A program made the position numbers and the translations under genes. The notes beneath the pieces are model-generated. The model did not search any database and had not been told where the DNA came from. It worked only from the letters and a program-made list of their open reading frames with translations. A stretch of 64,000 bases of DNA from Fictibacillus terranigra (lineage in GTDB: Bacteria; Bacillota; Bacilli; Bacillales; Fictibacillaceae): NCBI RefSeq assembly GCF_030412265.1, contig NZ_JAUHLN010000004.1:186001-250000 (forward strand), read 5' to 3'. Shown here one piece after another: positions 41,153 through 49,903 of this stretch. Every line of letters begins with the position of its first letter. Positions within the stretch are counted from its first letter, which is position 1.

Positions 41153-42046
41153 ATGAATGTGATTGAAATTAAGAACTTAACGAAAAGATATGGCAATGCC
41201 AGAGGAATCGAGGACATCAGCTTTCATGTGGAAGAAGGGGAGATCTTTGGTTTCATCGGTCCGAATGGCGCCGGTAAATCCACAACACTCCGAACACTGT
41301 TGTCGATCATCTTTCCAACAAGCGGAAGCGCAACGATTTTCGGTAAAGACGTCATTAAACACGGGCCGGAAATCAAAAAACAAATCGGGTATCTGCCTTC
41401 AGAGGTGTTCTACTACGACAAAATGAAAGTGAAGGACCTCCTGAACTATTCGGCGAGCTTTTATAAAAAAGACTGCAGAAAAAGGATTCATGAGCTAGCG
41501 GAAATCATGGATCTGAACCTTAATAAGCGCATCGAGGATTTGTCCTACGGAAACCGGAAAAAGGTGGGTATCGTTCAGGGGATGCTGCACGAGCCGAAGC
41601 TGATCATTCTGGATGAGCCGACTGGGGGATTGGATCCGTTGATGCAGCAAAAGTTCTTTGATCTATTAAAAGAAGAGAACAAAAAGGGAGCGACCATCCT
41701 GTTTTCTTCCCACATTCTGAGTGAAGTGCAGAAGATGTGTGACCGGGTCGCGATCATTAAAGAAGGCGAGCTCATTACCGTCGAGAAGATCAGCACCCTT
41801 CAGGAAAACAACCATAAGAAGATTAAAATTGAAACAAAACAGCCGGTGGATGCTGGATGGTTTGCAGTGGATGGCGTCACCAACATTGAGAGTGATGGTC
41901 ATAAAATCAGCTTCCTGTACAGCGGCAACATTAACATCATCATGAAAAAGCTTGCCGAAATGGAACTGTCCAACCTTTGGGTGGATGAACCAGACCTTGA
42001 GGAAATCTTTCTTCATTATTATGAGAAGGAGGAGGGTTCCAAGTGA
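41153..42046 (+). CDS. ABC-2 type exporter ATPase
   Basis: A 297-residue ATPase. It has Walker A GPNGAGKST near 38, Q-loop IGYLPSEV, signature LSYGNRKKVG (a variant of LSGGQ), Walker B LIILDEPTGGLDP near 155 and the H-loop SSHILSEV. It ends with the C-terminal extension seen in drug/bacitracin exporters. ATG 41153 has AAGGAGG 9 bases upstream; an upstream-extended frame overlaps the TetR gene and is not needed. Its stop overlaps the start of the first permease by four bases (GTGA). Confidence 0.9.
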   Translation: MNVIEIKNLTKRYGNARGIEDISFHVEEGEIFGFIGPNGAGKSTTLRTLLSIIFPTSGSATIFGKDVIKHGPEIKKQIGYLPSEVFYYDKMKVKDLLNYSASFYKKDCRKRIHELAEIMDLNLNKRIEDLSYGNRKKVGIVQGMLHEPKLIILDEPTGGLDPLMQQKFFDLLKEENKKGATILFSSHILSEVQKMCDRVAIIKEGELITVEKISTLQENNHKKIKIETKQPVDAGWFAVDGVTNIESDGHKISFLYSGNINIIMKKLAEMELSNLWVDEPDLEEIFLHYYEKEEGSK

Positions 42047-42794
42047 ATATCTTCTTGCATGAGCTTAAGGTGAACCGTAAGTCCATGCTGATCTGGGCAT
42101 TTGCGCTGGCGGCAGTCACGGTGCTGTTTTTTTCGATCTACCCATCGGTTGAAAAGGATGGTGATCAGTTTATTAAGGTCCTTCAAAATTATCCGGAAGG
42201 TGTGCTTAAGGCATTAGGCGTTCAGATCAGCACGATCACATCACTTCTGGGATTTTACTCGTATTTCTTTTTATATGTGATGCTGTGCGGTGCCATTCAG
42301 GCGATGAACCTTGGCACTGGCATTCTTTCCAAGGAAGTCAGCGGGAAGACAGCCGAGTTTATTCTCACGAAACCAGTGACAAGAGCTTCACGAATGTCAT
42401 TTTTATCGCTGTTTCATACGGTATGGCATCTGCAGCAGCGACATCTGATTTTAATGAAAAAGCTTTCTTTTTCATGTCTGCGGCAAATTTCTTTGTTCAA
42501 CTCGTGTTTGCATCGCTTGGTTTTCTCGTAGCTTCAGCTTTTTCAAGGATTCGGCAAGTATTGCCGATTTCGCTCGGTACGGTATTTGCTTTCTTTATCA
42601 TCAGCACGTTCGGCTCTGTTATAGGGGATAAAGCCATACGTTATATTACACCGTTTAAATTTTTCGATCTGCCGTATATTATGAAGCATTCCTCTTATGA
42701 ACCGGTATATATCAGTATTGGTGCGTCCGTTGTAGTGGTGGCGGTGGCTGCCAGTTACATGCTGTTTACGAAAAAAGACATCCATGCGGCATAG
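42043..42794 (+). pseudogene. ABC-2 exporter permease, broken by internal deletion and frameshift
   Basis: The frame from GTG 42043 reads normally (NIFLHELKVNRKSM, LGTGILSKEVSGKTAEFILTKPVTRA) to about 42390 and then turns to nonsense, ending at 42531. From about 42393 a second frame gives the rest of the same family (FTNVIFIAVSYGMASAAATS to ASYMLFTKKDIHA, stop 42794). The intact paralogue next door has about a dozen extra residues here (RIIITSKLAASL-like between KPVSR and VLLVIFNLV), so the lesion is a deletion that is not a multiple of three, not a plain read error. It may leave the exporter with only one working permease. Confidence 0.85.
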
Positions 42795-42819
42795 CAGGAT
42801 AAGGAAGAGGTGACAAACA

Positions 42820-43614
42820 ATGAATATCTTTTGGAGAGAGCTGAAATATAGCCGTAAGTCCATGATTTGGTGGTGCGTCGGCATTCTGTTTATGGTGGTT
42901 TCAGGAATGAGCAAGTATGGAACGATGAAAAGTTCCGGGCAGTCGGCGAACGAGATCTTCGGTGCGATGCCTAAATCACTTCAGGCGATATTTGGGTTGA
43001 GCTCACTGGATTTGTCAACGGTCATGGGGTTTTACGGAATGCTGTTTTCGTATCTCGTCTTAATGGCAACTATCCATGCTGTCATGCTCGGAGCCAATAT
43101 GGTTGCAAAAGAAGAGCGTGACAAAACATCAGAGTTTCTAATGGCCAAACCAGTCTCCCGCATAAGAATCATAACATCGAAGCTTGCAGCATCACTCGTG
43201 CTGCTCGTTATCTTTAATCTCGTAACCTATGCTTTTTCCACTGCCATGGTGAAGCACTATGAGTCCACTGCAGACACAGGTGAGATTTGGAAGTTCATGG
43301 CTGGATTGTTATTGCTGCAGGTCTTGTTCCTGGCAATCGGCATGGTGATCGCGGCTATCACCAAGCATCCTAAGAGGGCCACGTCCCTGGCTGCCGGGAT
43401 CCTTCTCGCTGCCTATATCCTGTCGATCGTCATCGAACTGAATGACAAGCTTGATGCTCTCAAGTACATTACGCCTTTTAAATACTTTGAGGCGAAGAAC
43501 CTGTTAAGTGACAGCGGGGTGGACGCGGTGTTGGTTACTCTGGCAGCGGTTATTTGTGCAGCTTGCTTATCGGCTGCCTTTGTCTTTTATAAAAAGAGAG
43601 ATTTGAAGAGTTAA
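42820..43614 (+). CDS. ABC-2 exporter permease (intact)
   Basis: A 264-residue permease with six helices. It shares its start (MNIFWRELKYSRKSMIWW) and the conserved EERDKTSEFLMAKPVSR and ITPFKYFEAKNLL blocks with the broken permease before it, so the two arose by duplication. GAAGAGGTG precedes ATG 42820. With the ATPase it could still form a homodimer-type exporter. Terminator follows at 43628. Confidence 0.85.
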   Translation: MNIFWRELKYSRKSMIWWCVGILFMVVSGMSKYGTMKSSGQSANEIFGAMPKSLQAIFGLSSLDLSTVMGFYGMLFSYLVLMATIHAVMLGANMVAKEERDKTSEFLMAKPVSRIRIITSKLAASLVLLVIFNLVTYAFSTAMVKHYESTADTGEIWKFMAGLLLLQVLFLAIGMVIAAITKHPKRATSLAAGILLAAYILSIVIELNDKLDALKYITPFKYFEAKNLLSDSGVDAVLVTLAAVICAACLSAAFVFYKKRDLKS

Positions 43615-43627
43615 AGAAAATGCAGGG

Positions 43628-43661
43628 ACAAAACCATCTTCCCGGATGGTTTTGTTTTTTT
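43628..43661 (+). terminator. Terminator of the TetR-ABC operon
   Basis: ACAAAACCATC/GATGGTTTTGT perfect stem, then six T. Confidence 0.88.
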
Positions 43662-43819
43662 ATGGATCAGCGTGTATAGCAACTTTCCAAATGAATAATC
43701 GGAATAGTCGAAAAGTATTCTCATTCTTCTTTCAATATGGTAGTGTAAGAATTAACGAAGTATTTGATTCTCTTTTATAAAAAATGAAGGATTTAATTCT
43801 AAACGGAAAGGAGTATTTG

Positions 43820-44665
43820 ATGGATCAGCTTCCTTTTAAACGTTTAGTAAAAGAAAAATTCCCGCATTTATCGGGAGGCCAGAAAAAGGTCGCAAACTAT
43901 CTGATCGAAAACCTGGATGAAGCAGTCTTTAAGACCGCTTATCAGATTGGAAAAAAAGCAGGTGTAAGTGAAACGACGGTTATACGTCTTTCTTACGCAT
44001 TAGGCTTTGAAAGTTTCAGTAAAATGCATGATCAGATTCAAGATCAGCTGCTGCAGCTGGCTCAAACTGATCATTTGAAGGAAAAAGAACGTGATGACCG
44101 CCATGATCTTTTTACCAAAGTCATCGAAAGCGAAGTCCACATTTTAAGGCATCTTTTAAACGAGGCCAATGTCCAGGAAATTTGGAAGGCAGTAGAGGTC
44201 TTGATCCAGGCGGATCAAATATTAATTGCGGGTCATCGTATTTCACATGCAGCGGCTTACTGGTTTTCCTATACGCTAGGCTCTTTACGAGAAAATGTTT
44301 GGTTAAGTTCTCCTTCTGGAGATTTTTTTGAAAAGTTCTGCAGTCTTACCAACAAATCGGCCGTCGTTATCTTCTCTTTTCCGAGATATGCAACCGAAGC
44401 CCTGAAAATGGCAGGAATCGCGAAAAAACACGGGATTTGCCTCATATCGGTCACTGACCGTCTCCTTTCTCCCGTCGGAAGCATTTCTGATATTGCATTA
44501 ACCACGGAAGAAAATGCAGAAGCCGGCCCGAATTCCATTGCGTCTGTTATTACCTTATTGGATCTGATCATTGCAGGGATTTATGAGAAGGACAAAAAAC
44601 GCATTCAAACCAGGCAGGAAAAATTAGAGAATCTGTACACAAACTACGATGTTTTTAGTGAATAA
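43820..44665 (+). CDS. RpiR/MurR family regulator (HTH plus SIS domain)
   Basis: A 281-residue RpiR-family protein: N-terminal HTH_6 (FPHLSGGQKKVANYLIENL ... YQIGKKAGVSETTVIRLSYALGF, about 12-65) and a SIS sugar-phosphate/isomerase domain (about 115-270, ILIAGHRISHAAAYWFSY, VVIFSFPRYATEALKMAGIAKKHG). I chose ATG 43820 with AAAGGAG 7 bases upstream, over an ATG at 43784. It heads a set with an amino-acid permease, a GNAT and an N-acylamino acid racemase, so its ligand may be an amino-acid derivative and not a sugar. Confidence 0.87.
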   Translation: MDQLPFKRLVKEKFPHLSGGQKKVANYLIENLDEAVFKTAYQIGKKAGVSETTVIRLSYALGFESFSKMHDQIQDQLLQLAQTDHLKEKERDDRHDLFTKVIESEVHILRHLLNEANVQEIWKAVEVLIQADQILIAGHRISHAAAYWFSYTLGSLRENVWLSSPSGDFFEKFCSLTNKSAVVIFSFPRYATEALKMAGIAKKHGICLISVTDRLLSPVGSISDIALTTEENAEAGPNSIASVITLLDLIIAGIYEKDKKRIQTRQEKLENLYTNYDVFSE

Positions 44666-44714
44666 GAAAAAGAAAAAGACGGATAAAAATTAGAGAAAGA
44701 GGTGTGATATCATC

Positions 44715-46202
44715 GTGCAAAATTCTCCATCAGCCGTTCGTATTGAAGATGCAGCACGGCCAGTTTCCGGCCAAACACACTTGGAGCGAAAGCTTAAAAC
44801 AAGACATCTTTCCATGATTGCCATTGGAGGCACCATTGGAACGGGACTGTTTTTAGCCAGTGGTTCAATCATTCACACAGCAGGACCCGGCGGTGCAGTT
44901 GCTGCTTATTTGGTTGCAGGTGTTATGGTTTACTTTCTCATGACGAGCTTAGCTGAAATGGCGGCGTTCATTCCTATTACCGGTTCCTTTAGTACGTATA
45001 CGTCCAGGTTTGTCGATCCTGCTCTGGGATTTGCAATAGGCTGGAACTATTGGTATAACAATGCAATTGTCGTCGCTCTGGAATTGGCAGCTTCATCTCT
45101 GATCATGAAATACTGGCTTCCTGGTGTGCCTGGTATTGTCTGGAGTGCTTTATTTTTGGCTCTTATCTTCGGCTTAAATATTTTATCGGTAAAGGGTTAT
45201 GGTGAATCTGAGTTTTGGTTTGCGATCATAAAGGTAGCGACTATTATTATTTTCTTAGCTGTAGGAGTGTTGATGATTTTTGGGATTATGCACGGGAATT
45301 CAGCAGGATTTGAAAATTTCACTAAGGGACCGGCGCCGTTTAATGGAGGTATTTTTTCTATTTTAGGAGTGTTTATGGTGGTCGGCTTTGCCTTTCAGGG
45401 TACGGAGCTCGTAGGGATTGCGGCAGGAGAAAGTGAAAACCCGAAAAAGAACATCCCAAAAGCAATTAAACAGATTTTCTGGAGACTGCTTTTATTCTAT
45501 GTACTGGCCATTATTGTCATTGGATTTTTGATCAGTTATGATGACCCGCGATTGTTAAGCACGGATATACAAGATATTGCGGTCAGCCCTTTTACGCTCG
45601 TCTTTAAAAATGCAGGGTTTGCGATGGCAGCTTCTGTTATGAATGCAGTCATTCTTACTTCTGTGCTATCCGCCGGAAATTCAGCGATGTATGGAGCATC
45701 GCGGGTCTTATGGGTACTTGCTAAAGAGGGCAAAGCCCCTTCGTTCCTGAAAAAAGTAAATGCAGGCGGGGTGCCGGCAAACGCCGTGTACTTTTCCGCC
45801 ATTATTGGGATGGCCGCTTTTCTAACTTCGCTTTTTGGAGAGGGAACGGTCTATACTTGGCTGCTGAATGCAGCAGGCCTGTCGGGCTTCCTTTCATGGC
45901 TGGGAATTTCCATTACACATTATCGCTTCCGAAAAGCCTACCTGGCTCAGGGTAGAGCGTTACATGATTTGCCATACGTATCTAAATGGTTTCCGCTAGG
46001 TCCGATCTTGGCTACCGTCCTGTGCCTGACTGCCATATTCGGACAAAATTACGCTGCTTTCTTTGAAACGCAGATCGACTGGTATGGCATATTAGTGTCC
46101 TATATTGGACTTCCTTTGTTTTTACTTGCTTTTCTCGGATACAAAATGATAAAGAAAACAAAAATGGTTCCATTGCAGAAAGCGGATTTCAACCAGGATT
46201 AA
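44715..46202 (+). CDS. Amino acid permease, APC superfamily (AAT family)
   Basis: A 495-residue permease with 12 helices and AAT-family marks: LKTRHLSMIAIGGTIGTGLF near 27, PITGSFSTYTSRFVDPALGF, GWNYWYNNAIVVALELAA and FAFQGTELVGIAAGESENPKKNIPKAI near 230. Members carry amino acids with protons. The exact amino acid is unknown. AGAGGTGTG lies before the start. It is 49 bases after the RpiR gene and 13 before the GNAT, in one operon. Confidence 0.92.
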   Translation: MQNSPSAVRIEDAARPVSGQTHLERKLKTRHLSMIAIGGTIGTGLFLASGSIIHTAGPGGAVAAYLVAGVMVYFLMTSLAEMAAFIPITGSFSTYTSRFVDPALGFAIGWNYWYNNAIVVALELAASSLIMKYWLPGVPGIVWSALFLALIFGLNILSVKGYGESEFWFAIIKVATIIIFLAVGVLMIFGIMHGNSAGFENFTKGPAPFNGGIFSILGVFMVVGFAFQGTELVGIAAGESENPKKNIPKAIKQIFWRLLLFYVLAIIVIGFLISYDDPRLLSTDIQDIAVSPFTLVFKNAGFAMAASVMNAVILTSVLSAGNSAMYGASRVLWVLAKEGKAPSFLKKVNAGGVPANAVYFSAIIGMAAFLTSLFGEGTVYTWLLNAAGLSGFLSWLGISITHYRFRKAYLAQGRALHDLPYVSKWFPLGPILATVLCLTAIFGQNYAAFFETQIDWYGILVSYIGLPLFLLAFLGYKMIKKTKMVPLQKADFNQD

Positions 46203-46215
46203 ACGGAGGTGCTGC

Positions 46216-47034
46216 ATGACACAGAGTATTGTAATCCGATCCCTTCGTCTTATTGAAGAGCTGGAGGATGTAAGAAGGCTGGAGGCAAAGATCTGGGGAG
46301 AAGCCGACTCGACACCATCACACCAGACCATTACTGCAGTGAAAAACGGCGGATTGGTATTAGGAGCCTATGACGGGGAACGCCTGGTGGGATTTCAATA
46401 CAGCTTTCCAGGATATAACGGAAAAACGAGTTATCTTTGTTCCCATATGCTTGGGATTGATGAAGAGTTTCGAAATAAAAAAATTGGAGAGAAATTAAAG
46501 ATCGCCCAGTGTGAGGAGGCAAAAAAGATAGGCTACCCTCTTATTACCTGGACGTATGATCCATTGGAAAGTATTAATGGTTATTTGAATATCTCAAAGC
46601 TTGGCGGCGTTTGTTCTTCCTATATTGAAAACTGTTATGGTGAACTGGAAGATCCATTGAACAGTAAAATTCCTACAGACCGCTTTCTTGTCGAATGGCA
46701 TATCGATCAGGAGCACATCCCCCGCAGATCTTCGGTTCATCACCTTGAACAGGCGGTGGAAATGTCACTCATTCAATGGAAGAAAAATGGGGACGGGCTG
46801 CCCGTTCCTTTGAGCGCTCCTCTGGCTGGGACAGAAAGCGATAAGGCGATTGTGGCTATCCCAAAGAATTTTAGAATGATCAGAGAAGCCAGCCTGAAGG
46901 AAGCCATAAACTGGCGTTTGAAAACACGGGAAATTTTTACTGGCTTGTTTCAGAACGGCTGGCAGGTGACCGATTTCATAAAGAATGACGTTAAGGAGCT
47001 TCCAGTACAATTTTATGTGCTGACCAAAAGATAA
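46216..47034 (+). CDS. GNAT acyltransferase, probable amino-acid N-succinyl/acetyl transferase
   Basis: A 272-residue protein with an N-terminal GNAT domain (about 5-150): VRRLEAKIWGEAD, VGFQYSFPGYNGK, SHMLGIDEEFRNKKIGEKLK (the acetyl-CoA loop region) and a C-terminal extension. A GNAT of this size beside an N-succinylamino acid racemase occurs in Geobacillus. There it succinylates D-amino acids so that the racemase and a desuccinylase can give L-amino acids. The same role is inferred here. Note that no M20 desuccinylase is in this cluster. Confidence 0.82.
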   Translation: MTQSIVIRSLRLIEELEDVRRLEAKIWGEADSTPSHQTITAVKNGGLVLGAYDGERLVGFQYSFPGYNGKTSYLCSHMLGIDEEFRNKKIGEKLKIAQCEEAKKIGYPLITWTYDPLESINGYLNISKLGGVCSSYIENCYGELEDPLNSKIPTDRFLVEWHIDQEHIPRRSSVHHLEQAVEMSLIQWKKNGDGLPVPLSAPLAGTESDKAIVAIPKNFRMIREASLKEAINWRLKTREIFTGLFQNGWQVTDFIKNDVKELPVQFYVLTKR

Positions 47035-47076
47035 TTGGACTTTGCTTTATGGCGAAGGAAAAGAGGAGAACTGCAA

Positions 47077-48225
47077 ATGAAAATAAGCCAAGTCATATTA
47101 CGGCATATGAAACTAGATTTACTCCACCCCTTTACAACCAGCTTTGCCACAGAATATGACAGGGAATTTATTCTCGTCGAAGTAAGAAGTGAGGATGGAA
47201 CTTCTGGATGGGCAGAATCAGTAGCGATGCCTGATCCTGTCTATAATGAAGAAACAGTGAAAACCAACTGGCACATGCTCGAGGATTACTTAATCCCCAT
47301 CTTGCTTCATAACGATATTCAGCATCCAGATGAACTCACTGAACAATATTTTGCTTTCATCAAAGGCAATTATATGGCAAAAGCTGCTATAGAGGGTGCC
47401 GTTTGGGATTTGTATGCGAAAAAGCAAAACCAGCCCCTTTCAAGTGCACTTGGAGGAACAAAAAAACAAATTGAGGTCGGCGTCAGTATCGGAATAAAAG
47501 ACTCTGTTGCGGAAACGCTAAAAACGATTGAATCCCGTCTTTCAGAGGGCTATAAACGCTTTAAACTTAAAATTAAACCAGGATGGGACATTGAATTAAT
47601 CGAAAAGGTACGTTCGGCTTTTCCAGATATCCCTCTTATGGCTGATGCAAATTCTGCGTACACCTTAAATGATGTGGATCGGTTAAGAGCGCTTGACGAT
47701 TATCAATTAATGATGATTGAACAGCCGCTCGCCTATAACGACATTATTGACCATGCAGACTTGCAGGCCGAACTGAAAACACCGATTTGCCTCGATGAAA
47801 GCATCCACTCTTTGGATGATGCCCGAAAGGCTTTAAAGCTGGGAAGCTGTAAAATTATTAATATCAAAATTGGCCGTGTGGGAGGCCTTACTCAAGCCAA
47901 AAAAATTCATGACCTGTGTCAGGATCAGGGTATTCCTGTATGGTGCGGGGGGATGCTCGAATCGGGAGTGGGAAGAGCCCACAATATTGCGATTACTACT
48001 CTTCCGAACTTTGTTTTGCCAGGTGATACTGCGGCCTCCTCACTTTACTGGGCAGATGACATTATTGAGCCTGAGGTAACAGTGGAAAATGGATGGATCT
48101 CAGTTCCAGACTCCCCAGGTATCGGCTATCAGCCAAGCCTTGAAAAAATAAATAAATATACGACATATAGCCGAACATATAGAACGGAGAGGACTGCAGC
48201 CCAAACCGAGTCTTGCCTCATTTAA
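47077..48225 (+). CDS. N-acylamino acid racemase / o-succinylbenzoate synthase (enolase superfamily)
   Basis: A 382-residue member of the MLE subgroup: paired catalytic lysines in [10 protein letters not shown] near 164 and [10 protein letters not shown] near 264, and metal ligands Asp, Glu, Asp in [16 protein letters not shown] and CLDESIHS. Such enzymes may be MenC, N-succinylamino acid racemase, or both. Placement with an amino-acid permease and GNAT, and not with menaquinone genes, favours the racemase role. ATG 47077 has GAGGAG 7-12 bases upstream; the frame extends back to 47035 without a site. A terminator follows. Confidence 0.88.
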   Translation: MKISQVILRHMKLDLLHPFTTSFATEYDREFILVEVRSEDGTSGWAESVAMPDPVYNEETVKTNWHMLEDYLIPILLHNDIQHPDELTEQYFAFIKGNYMAKAAIEGAVWDLYAKKQNQPLSSALGGTKKQIEVGVSIGIKDSVAETLKTIESRLSEGYKRFKLKIKPGWDIELIEKVRSAFPDIPLMADANSAYTLNDVDRLRALDDYQLMMIEQPLAYNDIIDHADLQAELKTPICLDESIHSLDDARKALKLGSCKIINIKIGRVGGLTQAKKIHDLCQDQGIPVWCGGMLESGVGRAHNIAITTLPNFVLPGDTAASSLYWADDIIEPEVTVENGWISVPDSPGIGYQPSLEKINKYTTYSRTYRTERTAAQTESCLI

Positions 48226-48236
48226 GTACAAACCAG

Positions 48237-48274
48237 AAGCACAACAACCCGTATGGAGAGTTGTGCTTTATTTT
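48237..48274 (+). terminator. Terminator of the RpiR-racemase operon
   Basis: AAGCACAAC/GTTGTGCTT stem with a 14-base loop, then TATTTTAT. Confidence 0.8.
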
Positions 48275-48354
48275 ATGGCATTAATGATTTCTTTCGCCAG
48301 AAGTATTATAATGACAGAACGTGAACCAGAAAATTGATCGATGAATTGGGTGGA

Positions 48355-49548
48355 ATGATGAGTACAGCTCGTGTGAAAATAAAATCTTCCGATAAAAGCA
48401 TCAAAGGTGGATCACCGCTGATCGTAAGCGATGCCGTTTCTTACGTGGACAAAGGTCTGGCAGAAGGAACAATCATTGAAGCCGTTGATGAAAGCGGCAA
48501 GTTTATAGGCAAAGGTTATTATGGCAAGCAGAATAAAGGGATCGGCTGGATTTTGAGCCGGAACCCCAAGGAACGGATCGACCAGTCCTTTTTTGAAAAG
48601 AAATTAAAGGCAGCCTTCAAAGACCGGGAGCCGTTTTTTGAAGATCCGCTCACTACCGCCTTCCGTGTTTTTAACGGAGAAGGTGACGGAATCGGCGGTG
48701 TCACCATGGATTATTTTGATGGATATTACGTCATCAATTGGTACAGTGAAGGGATCTATCAATTCAAGGAATTTATTTTACAAGCGCTTAGAAACCTGAC
48801 AGACTTTAAAGGGATCTATGAGAAGAAGCGGTTTGCTGAAAAAGGAACGTACATTGAAGATGATGACTTTGTTGAAGGAGAGCGAGCGCAGTTTCCCCTT
48901 ATCGTCCAGGAAAATGGCATTCATTTTGCGACGTACTTAAATGAAAGCGCGATGGTCGGTGTGTTCCTTGATCAGCGGGAAGTGAGGAAAGCCATCCGGG
49001 ACAAGTACTCGGAAGGCAAGAGGGTATTGAATACCTTTTCGTATACCGGTGCTTTTTCAGTGGCAGCCGTATTGGGCGGAGCAGTAAAAACGACGAGTGT
49101 CGATCTGGCCAATCGAAGCCGAAGCAAGACACAGGAACAGTTCAGCATCAATGGTATTGATTATGAGTCACAAGATATTATCGTCGAGGACGTATTTAAC
49201 TATTTCAAATATGCGGTAAGAAAAAAGCTGCTGTTTGACCTGGTCATCCTGGATCCGCCGAGCTTTGCGCGTTCCAAGAAACATACGTTCAGCGCTGGAA
49301 AAGACTATCCGGCACTGCTTGAACAGGCGATTGCCATCACGGAAAAGAATGGAGTAATCGTCGCCTCATCCAACTGCAGCACGTTTGGCATGAGCAAGTT
49401 CAAAGGCTTTATTGAAAAAGCGTTCCGCCAGACCGGCGGCAAGTATAAAATTCTTGAAGAGCACAGACTTCCTGAAGACTTTAAGACGATCAAAGAGTTT
49501 AGAGAAGGAGATTATCTTAAAGTCGTTATTCTAAAAAAACTGCCATAA
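48355..49548 (+). CDS. ywbD: Class I SAM-dependent rRNA (cytosine-5) methyltransferase, RlmI/YwbD-like
   Basis: A 397-residue enzyme: an N-terminal PUA domain (about 1-75, PLIVSDAVSYVDKG), a linker and a Rossmann methyltransferase (about 185-397) with VLNTFSYTGAFSVAAVLGGA near 225, TSVDLANRS and the catalytic LVILDPPSFARSK near 295. It likely methylates 23S rRNA. Two adjacent ATGs (48355, 48358) follow GGGTGGA. The TTG at 48334 is less likely. A terminator-like structure interrupted by a mosaic repeat follows. Confidence 0.87.
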   Translation: MMSTARVKIKSSDKSIKGGSPLIVSDAVSYVDKGLAEGTIIEAVDESGKFIGKGYYGKQNKGIGWILSRNPKERIDQSFFEKKLKAAFKDREPFFEDPLTTAFRVFNGEGDGIGGVTMDYFDGYYVINWYSEGIYQFKEFILQALRNLTDFKGIYEKKRFAEKGTYIEDDDFVEGERAQFPLIVQENGIHFATYLNESAMVGVFLDQREVRKAIRDKYSEGKRVLNTFSYTGAFSVAAVLGGAVKTTSVDLANRSRSKTQEQFSINGIDYESQDIIVEDVFNYFKYAVRKKLLFDLVILDPPSFARSKKHTFSAGKDYPALLEQAIAITEKNGVIVASSNCSTFGMSKFKGFIEKAFRQTGGKYKILEEHRLPEDFKTIKEFREGDYLKVVILKKLP

Positions 49549-49551
49549 TAT

Positions 49552-49885
49552 AAAAGGGGCTGTCCTGAAAGTCAAAAATTGACCTTCAGGCAGCTCCTTT
49601 TTCGCGCAAAAAATCTTCAATGAAAAGTTGATTATAGTGGAAGGTGCGAGATCCTCGAAAATGAAAATCACATTTTCTTCGTGCGATGCACCGCTGCCGC
49701 AGCGTTCCTTGTCCTGGGGGACTAGCGTGACAGGTGAGACTCCCGCAGGCGCTTGCGCCAAAAAGTAGGCGTTCACGCCGGTAAGGCTCACCGCACGCCC
49801 CGCGAAAGTAGGCGCTCGCGCCGGTAAAAGCGAGCGGCCTGAAACGGAAATCAACGGCTTCCAGACTTCTAGGACAGCCCCTTTT
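49552..49885. repeat. Mosaic repeat, copy 2 of the dispersed element, inside a split terminator
   Basis: Outer 15-bp perfect arms (AAAAGGGGCTGTCCT at 49552-49566, complement at 49871-49885) enclose a 229-bp element (49627-49855) bounded by GTTGATT and GGAAATCAAC, the same family as 10536-10661. Relative to copy 1 it carries extra short modules. One is a GAAAATG/CATTTTC hairpin (49657-49677); two are 23-base units with GGCG(T/C)TC(A/G)CGCC cores (49762-49784 and 49805-49827, 21 of 23 identical). The first outer arm can also pair locally with 49583-49600. This fills the 355-bp gap. Confidence 0.85.
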
Positions 49886-49903
49886 TTAGATTACGGTGTT
49901 TTT

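Noticed and set aside
43672-43760. RpiR operator upstream of the regulator
   Set aside because: Only weak GAATA/TATTC arms with a long spacer were seen; not enough to call.
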